From Gorsachius magnificus (lineage: Eukaryota > Chordata > Aves > Pelecaniformes > Ardeidae), in the NCBI GenBank assembly GCA_034008185.1, contig CM067082.1, positions 88,411,684 through 88,475,683 on the forward strand: 64,000 bases of DNA, in the 5' to 3' direction. The position numbers and the translations under genes are program-made. The notes below the pieces were generated by a model, which had not been told where the DNA came from, did no database searches, and saw only the letters and a list, made by a program, of their open reading frames with translations. Of the stretch, positions 36,501-49,700 are shown in pieces. How positions within the stretch are numbered: position 1 is the stretch's first letter; each line of letters starts with the position of its first letter.

Positions 36501-39500
36501 TTGGTAAGCATGGAAAGACATGGCTAAACGTTGCCAGGGTTTTTTATCTTCAGCAGTTACTGCATTTGGGCTAAGTGGTTTATTTTGAATGGTAGATAAG
36601 GTTTTTTTATTTCTGTAAAATATATAGTTTTCTCCTCTGTCCTATATTCTTGTAATTCTGAAGTGAGGGCACTTGTGTCTAAAGGTTTTCCTATTTTATT
36701 GCTATTGAGAAAAATTCACCATGTGGTTTTGCAATGCCTGGGAAAGGGGTAGCCTGCCAGCTATATCTGCACTGAGCCTGAAGCAGAACGCTTGACTTGT
36801 CTATGTTACTAGGAACATGCTAAAAGGTGCCACTTACACAGGCAAACTGAATTTCTGCATTTCACTTCTAGTTCTGCGTTCTCTCTACTTGAATGTATCT
36901 TGCAAGGAAGCATTAAATCTTCAAAGTCGTCTGGGGTGTTGGGTTGTGGGGTGTGGTGCTGGGGTGTCCTCATATGCTCCATGGTCCCAAGTGAGATGTC
37001 CCACCTTCCTACGGGAGGCGCAAGACCTGGATACCTGGCTCCCTGTGCTGTGCAGGCAGATGGGTTTGGAGAGGGTACAGCAGCTCCCTTCCTGGACGGT
37101 GGTACCTAAGCTGCTGGATGCCTCCCCCCTGCTCGGAGTATACAGCCAGTGGCTATTTCTGGAGCTGGGTACCTACACAAGGCTTTCCACTTGTAAACAC
37201 GGTCAAGGTAAGAAAGTGGTACCTGTGCATGAGCAGCAGCTGGTGTTCCAGGTGCTCCTGTGGTACTGGTGTTCATGCCTGCCTCCCCCCTTAACCTGTT
37301 GGTGGGCTTTCAGCCTGTATTCTCTATCTGCCCTGAGCCTTAGACTAGCAGTTAATGCTGGAATTTATTATTCTTCATTTCTTCTACCACACCTCTTGTC
37401 TCCCTAACAATACTTCAGAGTATGTCTGAGCAGGGACTAGAATCCAGACATTGAGATGAACGCCTTCGGTTCCAATGTTTCCCCTTTCTTTGATACTAGT
37501 GATGGCTGACTGTGCTCAGAAACTTGGTGTGCCAGCCCAAGGGGTTAGGGAAGTCACAAGAAGATGTGAGGTAGGAGTTCAAGTTAGGTAGAAGAATAGT
37601 TTGAAACTCGACCTCCACTACAGCAGGTGAGGGCTGTAGGCCTTGAGTTAAGGGGAATGATAAGGTAGATGGTTTGGCAGCATTGCAAGTACCTGGGTTT
37701 GGTCTGTATGTGGCAATCTCAAATCCTGTTTCAGAAAACCATGTCCCATGGGGAAGGGAGGGTGAGGAAGGCATGGCTCAAGAATGCTTCTGGGGTTTAG
37801 GAGCTCAGACCAGTATAGTTACATACAGAAATACAGGTGCTGTTACTACTGGAAACATCTAGAGAAGTTAGGATCCTCCAACATAATGTGGCAGCTGGGT
37901 TCTAAATTTTGGGCATAGGTACCCTGAAAAAGGAGCTTGATGATTGAAGGAATAAAGCCAAAAACCAGCCCTGTGCAGTATCCAGTTTTCCCTTCACATC
38001 CACCCTTGCTCTGCCAGCATTTTTGTAGGGCTCGGTAGTTTCCTAGCCTATGTGCTTCAACCAAACAAAAATCTAGTGTCATGATGCTGATGTGTGTCAG
38101 ATTTAAACTGCGGTTTTGAAAAGGAGTCCAGAAAAATGGCATTTCAAAGCATAAATGCTAGCCTGTTGGGTTTTTTCTTGATTTGCTTTGACTTAATGTT
38201 AGCCATTTGCTGTATTTTTGTTTTCAAAGCTGTTCTGCTTTACCTCTAGAAATAAAAGCATTACACACTGCTGTTTGTCCTGCAGCTGCAGTTAGTTTAA
38301 AAAAAAACAAACCACAAGCCAACAAAAACCAAACTGGTTAGTATTTTGCGTGTTAATCACCCTTACTGCAAGCTGTCTTCATTAGACCTGGGCTTGTAGA
38401 AAAATCTTAAAAGGAACAGGAATCCCTCTGTGAGACCAATGAAGAGGATTTGGGAAAAAAATATTCCTCACTCCAGTCTTTTATCCCACTAATTTTTTTT
38501 TGGTGGGGTGGGGGGTAGGATATTGCTGGGTTGCAGACACAGCCTGCATAGTGCCTTTGGGGATGCTACATAGACTACTGATTCTCAGGCTGATTTTATG
38601 GGGAAAGGCAGTTTGCTATCAGATCTCATCCTACCCTTATGCTGCCTGATAGCAAAGAGAGTGGAGTTCTATGTGCTGCCTCATGTAGCCTGTCTGAGAG
38701 TCCTGGTATGCTCAGGTCTGTGGAAGGTACCTGCATGTTCCTCTGAAGGAAAAGGGCTGCTTCAGGGCTGGAAGGCTTAGAGGTGTGGTCACTATATATT
38801 TAAGCAGTGGCAGTCTTGACATCATCTACTTTTTCCCTGGAGGGCAGGCAGGCAGTGCTAAACATCCTCTGTTGTAAGGAAGGTTGAGGCTCATCAATTA
38901 GTTTCTCCCACCAGGAACAGTATTTCAGAGTGCCTCTATCTTCTTTATCAGTTGTCTTCATTATTTCACATAATCCCAAGATCATATTCAGTATTAAAAT
39001 AGTCTCTGCCTGATAGAGTTGATTGCAAGTTCAGCAGAAATCTTTCCTCTTGACAATATGCCTCTGTTCTTTGGGGAGTTAGAACCTGGTCTTTTGGCTA
39101 ATGTGTGCCTAAACGAAGGTTCCCTGTGGTTTCCATTTACCTCTGGTAAATAATCCCACCTTTGTGTGGTTCTGCTTGTGCTGATGGTACTTCTTGTGGC
39201 TGTTTCCCCACCAAATCGGACTGGAATATTAAAGCAATAGGAACTGTGGACCCAGAAAACACCCCTCCTCATTGCCCAGGGTGGAGGAAGAGCAGAGAGT
39301 CTCAAACCAACAGCTCCAATGGGCAGATCTAGGGGCTTCCACAGGAAAAAGTAAGGCCAGAAGGGACTTACCACAGACCTGTCCTGAGTTAATTCCCATT
39401 TTCTACTAAAGCAGTGAGTAGCAGAAAGCTAACGCCATCCTTTGGCATCTGTTATCTTCAGTATTTTATTTAAAAGTGCTTTCCTTCAGGTGAAAGGGAA

Positions 39501-39760
39501 GCAGATGACTTTGAAGCTTTAAGGTTGAGAAACTTCCACATCCTCCTCTATGGAGCATGAGTTTGGGTGGCCTACATAAGAGTCAGAGGACAGGGCTCTT
39601 AACCACCCCCTGCTTAGGCATCTTATGGCTCTCACAGTATTATCGACAGAGAGCATTAAGAGAGATGGTGGTCGACTAAAGGCAGAGCCGTTGCTGTGTT
39701 GCCCATGAAGCAGAACCCTTTGGTGAGCTTGCTCATTGCCCCCCAGATCTGTGTGTGCTG

Positions 39761-39806
39761 TGCTACTATGAAGAAAACTAACTCTATCCCAGCTGAAATC
39801 AGGACA
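39761..39806 (-). mobile_element. LTR 5'-end fragment
   Basis: On the minus strand, 46 bp starts TGTCCTGATTTCAGCTGGGA and ends TCATAGTAGCA. This is the first part of the same LTR superfamily seen at 10910 and 43166. Similarity stops after this. Confidence 0.65.
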
Positions 39807-40158
39807 AAGGGGTTCCCTTTCTTCATGTGGCCCGAAATGGGTGCCTGATGCCATTTGCTGCTGGTAGCGATGCACTTCCATCACTGAGTTTAATGCAAAT
39901 GAGCAGATGGGGGTGCTAGGAGCAGAAAGAGGGCTTAGCGATGGGAGAAGCAGCGTGTTTCCCCATCTCAGTTCCCAGCCATGCTTTAAGTCAGTCATAG
40001 TGGAAAAATACACACGCAGAGCTGTGTGGCTACAGCACTCCCTCTGATGGGAAGGGGGGTCTGAAGTACAGCAACAACCACAAGCTCTGGGTTCATGTGC
40101 TGAATGCTGACGGAGAGCTAGCAGGATGTATCAAAAGCAAGCTGAGCGCACGTTTCCC

Positions 40159-40179
40159 TCGGAGGCTCAACGCCTCCGA
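40159..40179. repeat. Perfect 8-bp GC-rich inverted repeat
   Basis: TCGGAGGC and GCCTCCGA are separated by five bases in intron 1. It contains CpGs in an otherwise AT-leaning stretch. Its role is unknown. Confidence 0.7.
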
Positions 40180-43165
40180 TTTCTGCACCGAGCCCTGTTG
40201 TTACTGATGTTTACTGGTGAACCTGCCCTTTCTGGGAAGAGCCTCTGATGGAGCAAGAAGGAAAACACCTCTTGGGCTTGGCTCCCCTGCCTGCAGAGGC
40301 TGGTCCTGGAGCAGAATGGGGCACACACCTGCTCCAAGTTTCTGAGCTCCAGGCAAGACTTCAGCTTGTCACCTCAGGATGGGAGCCTGGCCCAAGGAAC
40401 CCAGCTATGCCTGGTCTTTCACAAGCCTGTGCTCCAGCCTGCTCACAGTTGTAACCACAGTGCAGGTGCAGCTGTAATCCATCTTGTCCTCATCTATAGC
40501 TGTGATATCCACCCTCAGGGCTGACTTCTTTTTCTTGTTTTTTTACAGGTGTGGCTCTATAGGCAACCCTTGAGGCTGCTGTGATGCTTCTTTAAAAGAA
40601 AAGCTTAGGGAATGATAAAGTTTTCTTGCACATAAGGTGGTTTTGGGAAATGCAATTAAAGGAGGGAAAAAAAACTACTTTTGGCCTTTCCTAACATTCA
40701 CCTTTCTAAAAAATTGTCTTATAAAATGAATATCAAACCATAAAAGCTTTCTGCATATGCTTTCATTCTCTCTTCCTAACAAAAACTACCCTGCATTTTT
40801 CCCCCTCCAAAAGACTGGGTTTTAACTCTTGATACTATAAGGCTTCACAAACTGTTGTAGTTCTTATGCTTCTTGAAAATGCTAAGTTCTAGCTGTAGTG
40901 AAGTAGAAAAGAAAGTTCTGCCTTGTACTGCTAAACTTATAATACATTCAGAAAAACCAAACCCCAGTGTGTACCGCTTTACTGCAGTTATATATGCAGA
41001 GTGAGTTGCACAGTATTTTACTTGGAATAAAATCCCTGCAACCAGATTGCCTGGCTGTGGGGGTTGCCATCAGAAGCGGGCATTTTGTGAGCACCTCAGT
41101 TCTGCATGACAGGCCTTCGCAGCTGGCAAGTTCTGGAGAAATGCCCTTCTCCCAAGCTTTCTCAGTTGTGGGTTGATGGTTGGTGGGCTCCCATGGGAAA
41201 TGGGAGTTTGAGCTGTTTTCAGCTGAGGAGCAAACATCCTCCAGGCTTTTCACTTCTGGAGAACTGGCACATAGGCTACTTCTGCTTTGGGATTTTTTTG
41301 TTTTGTTTTACAAGAGGTGTCTCTTCACTCTGTTTCGTAGTCCTGCTCAGTGCTATGCATGCTCATGCCACACGTGGGAACAAAGACTTAGGTGGAGAAA
41401 TATCTGCTTTATGGCTTCTGTCAGGACTCAAATCAGGCTGAAGTGCCACCAGTGACAAAGGTGACTAAGCCCCAAGAGGCAGAGAAATCTTTCAAAAAAC
41501 ACTGTAAATAATTGAGCTATTTGAGGTACCAGTCCTTTTTTTTCTGGACTATTCAACCTGCTAGGAGTCATAGAAAAATACTAATTTCTCACATAAAATA
41601 AGGTAAGCCTTCTTTCACCAGCTGTGGTACTGTCAGTTCATATATCATTGTTAGAGAAATTGTTCTTACAAAATTAATATGCTGTTTAAGTATAAGGAAA
41701 AGGCATTTGGAAGGTGTTTCGCACTACATATGATAGAATGAAAGTGATTTAAGAACCAATTAATATTTACTTGGTTTCCAAAAATCTATTAATAATTTAA
41801 GTGCTTGAAAGCATTCAGCCTATTGCACATTTTTCATTGTTTTATCTTGTATAAAGGCTGAGTGGGTGCATTGTCTCCAGGATGAAAAATTCCTTTCCTA
41901 GAATCGGCTTGAAGGATTTTTCCTTCTACAACTTCCAAAATTTTTTTGCTCTGTTCTTTATAATCATATTAAATAATTGCTAAAATAAAACATGGCAATG
42001 GCAGCGCTCAAAATAGGACTCATTTGGCCTTAGAAGAAGAGTGGAAAGGAAGGGTGGCTGCTGTGGCCCAATTTGCAGTATGTGTCAGTCATGTACACTC
42101 CTGAGAACCGTATCTTTATAATCCATCCTCTTGCTTGTTATCAGAATTTCAAGATGAAACTGTCACCAAAGCAGATCAGTGCAATCCTTTTAAAAGTAAT
42201 CCTGCTCAATTCTACCTGCTACACAGGGGAACATGAGCTTAACTTGTAATTAAAGAAGATTTCTCTAGGGAGACCTTAGATGTGGCCTGTCAGTTCCCAG
42301 GAAAATGGTAGCAATTATTGACCTCGTTTTTCTCCTTTGCTCTAACAATCAGATTTAAAATGACAGTATGACCAGATATGGAGCATAACTCCTGTCAGTG
42401 ACAATGTGGCAAGACCTTATTACTGCGAGGGAACAAACAAAAAGGAAACGAGTTAAAAATGAAAGTGCAGATAAAAATTCTGCCTCCTCCTAAAAGCCTA
42501 AGTGAATAAATCACTCTCTCAGGCAACACAACAACCAGTTCCTTGGGAACTGGTCCTGGCTTGAATAAGAGAAAGTTTCCTTTGGAGCAGGAAGGTCCTT
42601 AAGCTACAAGCAAAGAACCCCAATGATGCTTTTACAGGGAGGTTAATTCTGTTATGGTCGCTTCCTTAACCTTCCTACGGTTCAGCTCTTGTTGACTTTA
42701 CAAGGGGTTGGGAAGACAGATCAGTATCAGAATTAATTTTACATCAGCAATATGAAAGCCTGCACAGCTTAACATATCTGATTCTGAACAACTAGACTTG
42801 GTAAAGGACGCTTAACCAAACTACCCAAGGAAGAAGCAGTGTATCACTTCTCATTATATATAAGAGCAAGACAGACAGCTGCACTTTGAGAATCATGGGA
42901 AAATAATTCTACCAGAGCAAGGGAGGGTAATTACCTTTGTTAGGCTTTGGATTTACCAGACGATTTGGTTTTGGAGCAGAGTATTCCCCAAAGATGTGTC
43001 TGTGTATACAGCATCTGCCGAGCATGTGCCTCATTCATATGCAACTACACAGTTTTTGCAGCAAAAAACTTGCATCCTAAATTTAGATCCATATAATGAA
43101 TAAACAAGATGGGGGACAGGGAGCAAATGAAATGGTAAGGGAGAATTACAGCAACAAGCTTAAAG

Positions 43166-43746
43166 TGTGTTGGTTTTGGCTGGGACAGAGTTAACTTTCT
43201 TCACAGTAGCTAGTATGGGGCTATGTTTTGGAATCGTGCTGGAAACAGGGTTGATAACACAGGGATGTTGTCATTGCTGCTGAGCAGGGCTTACACAGAG
43301 TCAAGGCCTTTTCTGCTTCCCGCTCCACCAGTGAGCAGGATGGGGGTGCACAAGCAGCTGGGAGGGGGCACAGCTGACCCCAACTGACCAGAGGGATATC
43401 CCACATTGTACAAAGTCATGCTCAGCATATAAAGCTGGAGGGAGAGGCAGGTGGGGAGGGATGATCAGAGTGATGGTGTTTGTCTTCCCAAGTCACTGTT
43501 ACGTGTGATGGAGCCCTGCTTTCCTGGGGATGGCTGAGCGCCTGCCTGCCCATGGGAAGCAGTGAATGAATTCCTTGGTTTGCTTTGCTTGTGTGCGCAG
43601 CTCTTGCTTTACTTTTTAAACTGTCTTCATCGCAACCCAGGAGTTTTCTCACTTTTACCCTTCTGATTCTCTCCCCCATACTGCTGGGGGAGAGTGAGTG
43701 AGCAGCTGCGTGGGGCTCAGTTGCCGGCTGGGGTTAAACCACAACA
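43166..43746 (+). mobile_element. Solo LTR, avian endogenous retrovirus
   Basis: It begins TGTGTTGGTTTTGGCTGGGA and ends GGGGTTAAACCACAACA, about 581 bp. It is the same subfamily as the copy at 52650-53223: both carry the CTTCCCAAGTCAC segment and the CCCATGGGAAGCAGTGAATG segment, absent from the LTR at 10910. The right end runs into ACA repeats, so the last base is uncertain to a few positions, and no clear target duplication was seen. Confidence 0.85.
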
Positions 43747-46700
43747 ACAAGGCAGCTCAGTTTTCTTGGTAATTTTGTTTTCCTCGCTATTTGCAGACAG
43801 ATATTGTAGCTGATGAGAAGCTGATTTTGTAAGTTAGTATAATGCATGCAGGGCTTTATTTTGCACTTGGCGTACCTGTTTGGTTATTTTTCTGGAGGAA
43901 GCAATAGAGACAGACAACATATCCTTTCTAGTGCTGTGAAACTCTTAGTTTTCTACTGTAACAATTCAAGATCTAAGATGAATAGAAGATCCTAAGCCTC
44001 TGCACAGGATCTCATGGCTTGTTGGACAATGAAACTTTAAAAAAAAAAAAAGCCAAAGCAACCCCAAAAGCAAGAGCTCTGGTTTTCCCACAATCCTGGC
44101 AGTGCAGTAAGACAAAGGGTGCTCTATGCCGAAGAAGTAGGTTTCTTGGTTGCCGTCCCAGATGTCTGCAACGTAACACTGTGTCCCCACGACGGGGATT
44201 AACGTGCAAGGGACTGCCTGCCCCTCTTGTTATAGGCAAGGAGGATCAAAAAAGATTTTCTAAAATATGTTGCCCAGCTGAACGGTTTTGCCTGACTTTC
44301 TTAAACAGCTTGTGCTGGTGCTGCAGGGCGCTTGCCTGCTGGGGATCAACAAGGCAAGAGTATTTGAAAACCTGCATGGGTAGCATTTCTAGTTCCTCCA
44401 GGCAGACACAGAAGTAGGGCTGTGGGGTTCTGTCTTTAAAATACAATAAATAAAATTAAAATAACATAAACATATAAAACCCAAGATATAAGCCTTGGGG
44501 TTCTTTATATTTTATACTCTTTGACAGACGATTGTCAGCAGCCCTTCAGGAAACTGGAAGTCAGAAACTCAACTTGTAAAATATTAACTAATTAACTGCC
44601 TAATTAAGACTTTTTCCTGCAATGCTAATTCCCTTTATAGACACGCTTTTGTGAAGGACAATAGCGGTAGAATATCAAATACAGCCTGTGGAGCCTGTAA
44701 CAAAAATTGATATTGAGAGCTATTGGCAAAACTGATAGCTGTATACATATGTGTACTTAAACTTGTTTTCAAACCAATAACTGATTCAGCTAGGCAGGAT
44801 GTAGGGAGTAAAATAGGCTTCTAATATATATAATGTTAAAGGTACCATACGGAAGAAAATGAATGAAATGTGGCACTTTTTGCATCATCTGTGTTCTGTA
44901 TATGTAGTCAATTTATTAGGAATTTCTGAAGTTCATGACTATTAATCTCATGCTTCTAAAGTACTTTAAATCTGCCATAGTGACTGAACGCGTACAGAAG
45001 AATATTTCAGTATAAAAACTGCTAGGAGCAAATGGACAATTATAGCATAGGATACCTTTGTTTTTTGGAAAAAGTAATGGTCCTGAAAATACTTTCACCC
45101 TCAGGAGCAAAACCATCTCCAGTTGATGTAGTTGTTAAACTGCACTGAGCTCCTTATTCAACACAAATAAACCCCAAATCAGACTTAGAGCTGTTGTGTT
45201 TCAGGCACTGTGGCAGTCGCTGCGCTGGCTGTGGAGTTGGGTTCTTGGGCACCGGCTCCTTGGCTGTGCTTCCTTTGGGCTGGGAATGCCACCTCAGACC
45301 TCTCGGCAGTGCTGCTTGTTCGACTGCTCCATGTTTCTGTCAAAGTGACTCTGGTTAACTGAAACTACCCAAATAGAGGAGCTCTTAGAATCAGTTCTGC
45401 AAAGCTCCTGTGAGGAGCTGTGACCTGCAGCAGAGGGATGGTGCTGCGTGCCTGGGAGCGGTAATCTTGTCTACTGGCACAGCCAGACCAGGAGCAGACA
45501 GGCGTGAACATCCCTGGTTGGCTTTTGTAGTAACTTCTTTAGTACAGATCCCCCAAACCAAACTCCCTCCATCCTGCGTTTTTAGTGAGCTAAGCCACTA
45601 AATTCTTGTTTTCAGAAATTCACATGCTCTAGAGGTTACAGCTGTACTTTCAAGCTTTTCACTGCCACAGTAAAACTGGAATTATATTTAAAAGGAATAC
45701 CTGTAAGTTAAGATCATTACTGACCTGGGTAAAGTCAGAAAACTCAGAAAGGAACAAAGTGGGATTAAAAGCCACAGAAATGTATCTATAACAATGCCCG
45801 TGTGTTTGCTTTGTTTCCCAAATCCTCTACTGAATGTCTTATTTAATCCTCATGTAAAGCTACTGAGATTTAATTCTGCCCAACTGTATTTCCTTTGTGG
45901 AAAACTATACCTATAATCACACAGCTGAACTGGGCTACCTACCTTCCCAAAGGCACAATGCATCAAAATCTACCCTGATATATACCCTGTGTAACCTGCT
46001 CAAGTTACTGAGTTACAGAAGGTATAAACCAGGGCATGTTCCCATTCCTTTGCCTCATGGGAATGGACCTGGGAGAGAAGCAGGAGATTTATGAGGGGGA
46101 GTGTTCATTGCATAACTGTAACCAAACATGTATGGGTAAATGCTGTGCTGGCTGCTGAAGACACCAGCAAAGCTCCACACGGGTGTAATGGTCTGCTGCT
46201 GGACCCACTGCCAGGAGCGGGGCCTTTGTATTTTAATTTCCCTTCAAAACTTGGAAGGAAGGAATGTGGCAAAGTAGCGTAGTGCTGCAGGTTAAATACG
46301 GGTGCGTGTGTTTTCTCTCCGTTGCTCTTCATTCAGAGACTGCTAAGAGAGGTTACACTGTAGCTGGCTTTAGGCGCAGCCTTAAAGGTAATGGCACTCG
46401 ATTTACGGATTTGTTCTTGTAGTTTGGGTGAAGGAAATCTGCTTGTGTATATTTGCCCATTAGAGAAATGGGTGGTTCTTGTTTTGCAGTCATCTGCTAC
46501 ACCATTTCTTGCCTAGCTGCTGCCCAAATGCCTAGACCCTTTCCTGAACTATTTGTGGGGATAGAAGTGGAAAAAGGGGAAGGAAAAGAATGGAAGAGGA
46601 GGAGGTGTTTGTAGTATGCTGCTGGGGATTAGAGAGTCCAGATGCCAGCTTCTAAGGTTTCGGCCTTAATCTTCCAACACATGCAAAGCCTTTCAAATTT

Positions 46701-49700
46701 CACTTCGAGGTCATTACCCGCATACAACACAGTCTGACTGCTGTGTGAGGAACGCATGTGCAAAACGCAGCACAGGAAGCTTTTCAAGTAGGTATAACTC
46801 ACTCGGGGAAAGAAACCTGAGGCTCTGGGTCAAAAGATCTGCTTCCAAAATCTAAAATCTGTACATTAAACTTAAAATCAAACAGATTTCGAGCATAGGA
46901 GTTTTAATAAACATTTATCTTCTAATTTGTCGGTTTGATGCTAGATTTCACTTACAAGTAACTGCTGATTTAAGGAAGAAAAGTAAAACCAGAAAAATTC
47001 TAAAGGATGAGTGTGTCACCATATCTAATATTAGGGAAAGAAAGCATGACTAGAAGGCATTCATTGCTTCAGTGGGTATGCTGGTCTTGCAACATGTTTC
47101 GTGTTTTCTTGTTTATGTCCAGTATTAGAAGATCGGCTTTCTCGGTAGAGGCTTTTCACACAGCTTGCTGCTTCATTCAGGGAGATCATCTGATAGGATC
47201 AGCCTAAGCTGACCTGTAAAATCAAATGCCATCAGAGTTGGGAATTTCCATGTGACATCACCTCTATGTGAGAATGCTGCACCACAATGACTGCTGCACC
47301 TGTCTGGACTCATTTAATTATTAATTGATTCTTGGAGCAAGCAGCCATTAGAAAGATAGAGATCATATGGAAAATACTGGTTCCCTCGATGGTTAAGTAT
47401 TGATGGACAGATTAGTGGGCAGGAGGAGAACAGAGTTGCTGGCAAGGTCAGCTTGAACTGTCTGAGACCTGATACACATCCCAGGCACTGATCAAGTACC
47501 TCTTTCCAGAAAATGAATATCTTCATGAGCTCAGGTTTCCGATAAGTGAAGCAGATGCTCCAAGTATCTTTAATCTTACTACTGTTTCGAAGAAGAAGCA
47601 TCACTACTTACTTGGCGTTAAATGTGTGTTGTTGGGAATAACTATTGGAAGAGATGATGATTTCTTACAAGTAAATGCAATAAATACATTTGTTCTACAT
47701 GACAAGTTAGAATTAGCATTGATGGCACCTGCAGTTGATTTAAGTATTACTACAGATATCCTTAAAGACAGATAAAATCGGAAGTGGCTCTCTTCAAAAA
47801 AAAAAAAAAGATTAAGGGTAGAAAAGCTAACTAGCAGACATGGGATAATTATTTGCCAGCAAAACATGTCTGACAGAGGTGACAAAGGTAATGATGGTAA
47901 ATCTAGTTACTGATATCATAGAGAATTAAGGAGTTACAGAAAAAAGCAGTGACATGAGACTTACATTTCCCCCTAGAAAACAGACTGTAGCAAGAAATAT
48001 ACATCTGTATTTAAGTCTGTCTGACTTGTAAACGTGGTGAGGGAGCAAACATGCAATAGCCATGAGAGTTAAGTAAGCAAGTAAAATAAGAGATGCAAGT
48101 ATTCCTAGTTTTTAAGAAAATCCATCTACTTGAAATGATTTCTTTTAGCAAGATGCTAAGAAGGAAACCAGGAGATGTCTGAAGATGTACCAAAGGATGG
48201 TACTTTTCCCAGCTAGGCCTAAGCACTGTTATCTGAGGGCTCTAATGGAATTTAACACCCTCTTCATTCAGACTGTATGCATTTCTCCTATGTAATTTAG
48301 ATTCAGTTACCTGCTCTATTAACCTGAAAGTCTGATCAGTTGAATGTTGGTCAAAATATATCCCAAACTGGCTTATTGAGTCAAGTCAATTCTCAAACCT
48401 CTTTGAATTCTGGATTGATGAATGAATTCATCACAGGTATTTAATGATCTCCCTTTGCTTTCTGGAACACAGATGCCTGTGTTGCAGTGAGTACTTTCAC
48501 TGTTAACTTATATGGCATCATCATTTCAATGATATTGTATCCTCTTCACTTAGATAACAGCCTTACTGCATCCAGCGAGAACTGCTGAGAAGCTCATTTC
48601 CATCAGTGTCTCAATGCCCTTTGTGCTTGGAGGAGGAGCAGGCAGAGGTTGGGGGGTGACTTTGTAAAAGAAACAAGAGCACACAAAGCCCCAGCCTTGC
48701 TGAAGACTGGGACACCGGAATGGGTTTCTTGGTTTCAGCTGATCAGGATGCTCCTTATCCTGCTGAGGGCTCAGGAGCTGAGGAGTATTTTTGAGTGGTT
48801 GCAGCACGCATACTGGGTTTCAGCAAGACCTGAGGTTTAATGAGCCAGAATTTCAAAATACTTACACTCCTTTCAACTCATGAAAATGCACCTGGAGGCA
48901 AAATGGGATAGTGCTGTGTTTCTCCCTTCTATACCCATCCTTGTGACATTGTTCTCTGGCTCAGCTTTCAACTTTGCACCTTTCCATCAAAACACTTTCT
49001 GATCTGAATTCTGCCATCTCCCAAAGGTGTCTGGCAAACAGAAGGAAATGACCTCCTGCTTGATGAAAAATAAATTATTTTGTGAAAGAAAAACTGTATC
49101 AAGTGTAGTCCTGAGGGGACTTTTCAGTGCTACCCACTTCGGAATAAAATTATGCTGGTAATTCAGTAAATGTAAAAAGGGAAAAAGTAGTGCTTTTCCC
49201 TCCAGAGTAGCCTATGGGGAGTTATTTTTGAGTTTTTGTTTTAGTTATTGTAAGCAAAATAACTCTCATCTAGTCTTTTATCTTTCAAGGGTTTTTGCAG
49301 ACACTATTAGAATGCAGGCTTACAGAGTCTCCAGCAGTAAGGAAGAAATAACTGTATTAAAGCCAAAAGGTTCTCAATATTGCTTTTCACTGAAATGGAA
49401 AGCTACTGGTATTTGCTGAGGAATAAAGCTAAATGCTACCTTTTCTATTTATCTGCACAAATTGCCTGCCTTTGAGCCAAGCTTCAAATGTGTTGAAAGT
49501 CTGAGAATTTCTTGTTGAAAAAGTCTTTCAGGGCCGAGAAATCACAAGCTGTATCTCAGCTTTCAAAGGGGAGCATAAACATCCTCTGATGCTTTTGACA
49601 CATATCAGAAAAATAAAATAAAAAAATCTTGTGGAGGATATGTAACTAACCTTCTGCCAGAAAAGAGAGCTCTGGAAATTGAAGAGAATGCCATAAAACT

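Noticed and set aside
36817..37407. 196-codon plus-strand open frame in ELOVL2 intron 1
   Set aside because: No recognisable domain, unusual composition (rich in Leu, Trp and Cys), no splice or promoter support. Probably chance, though unusually long for this DNA.
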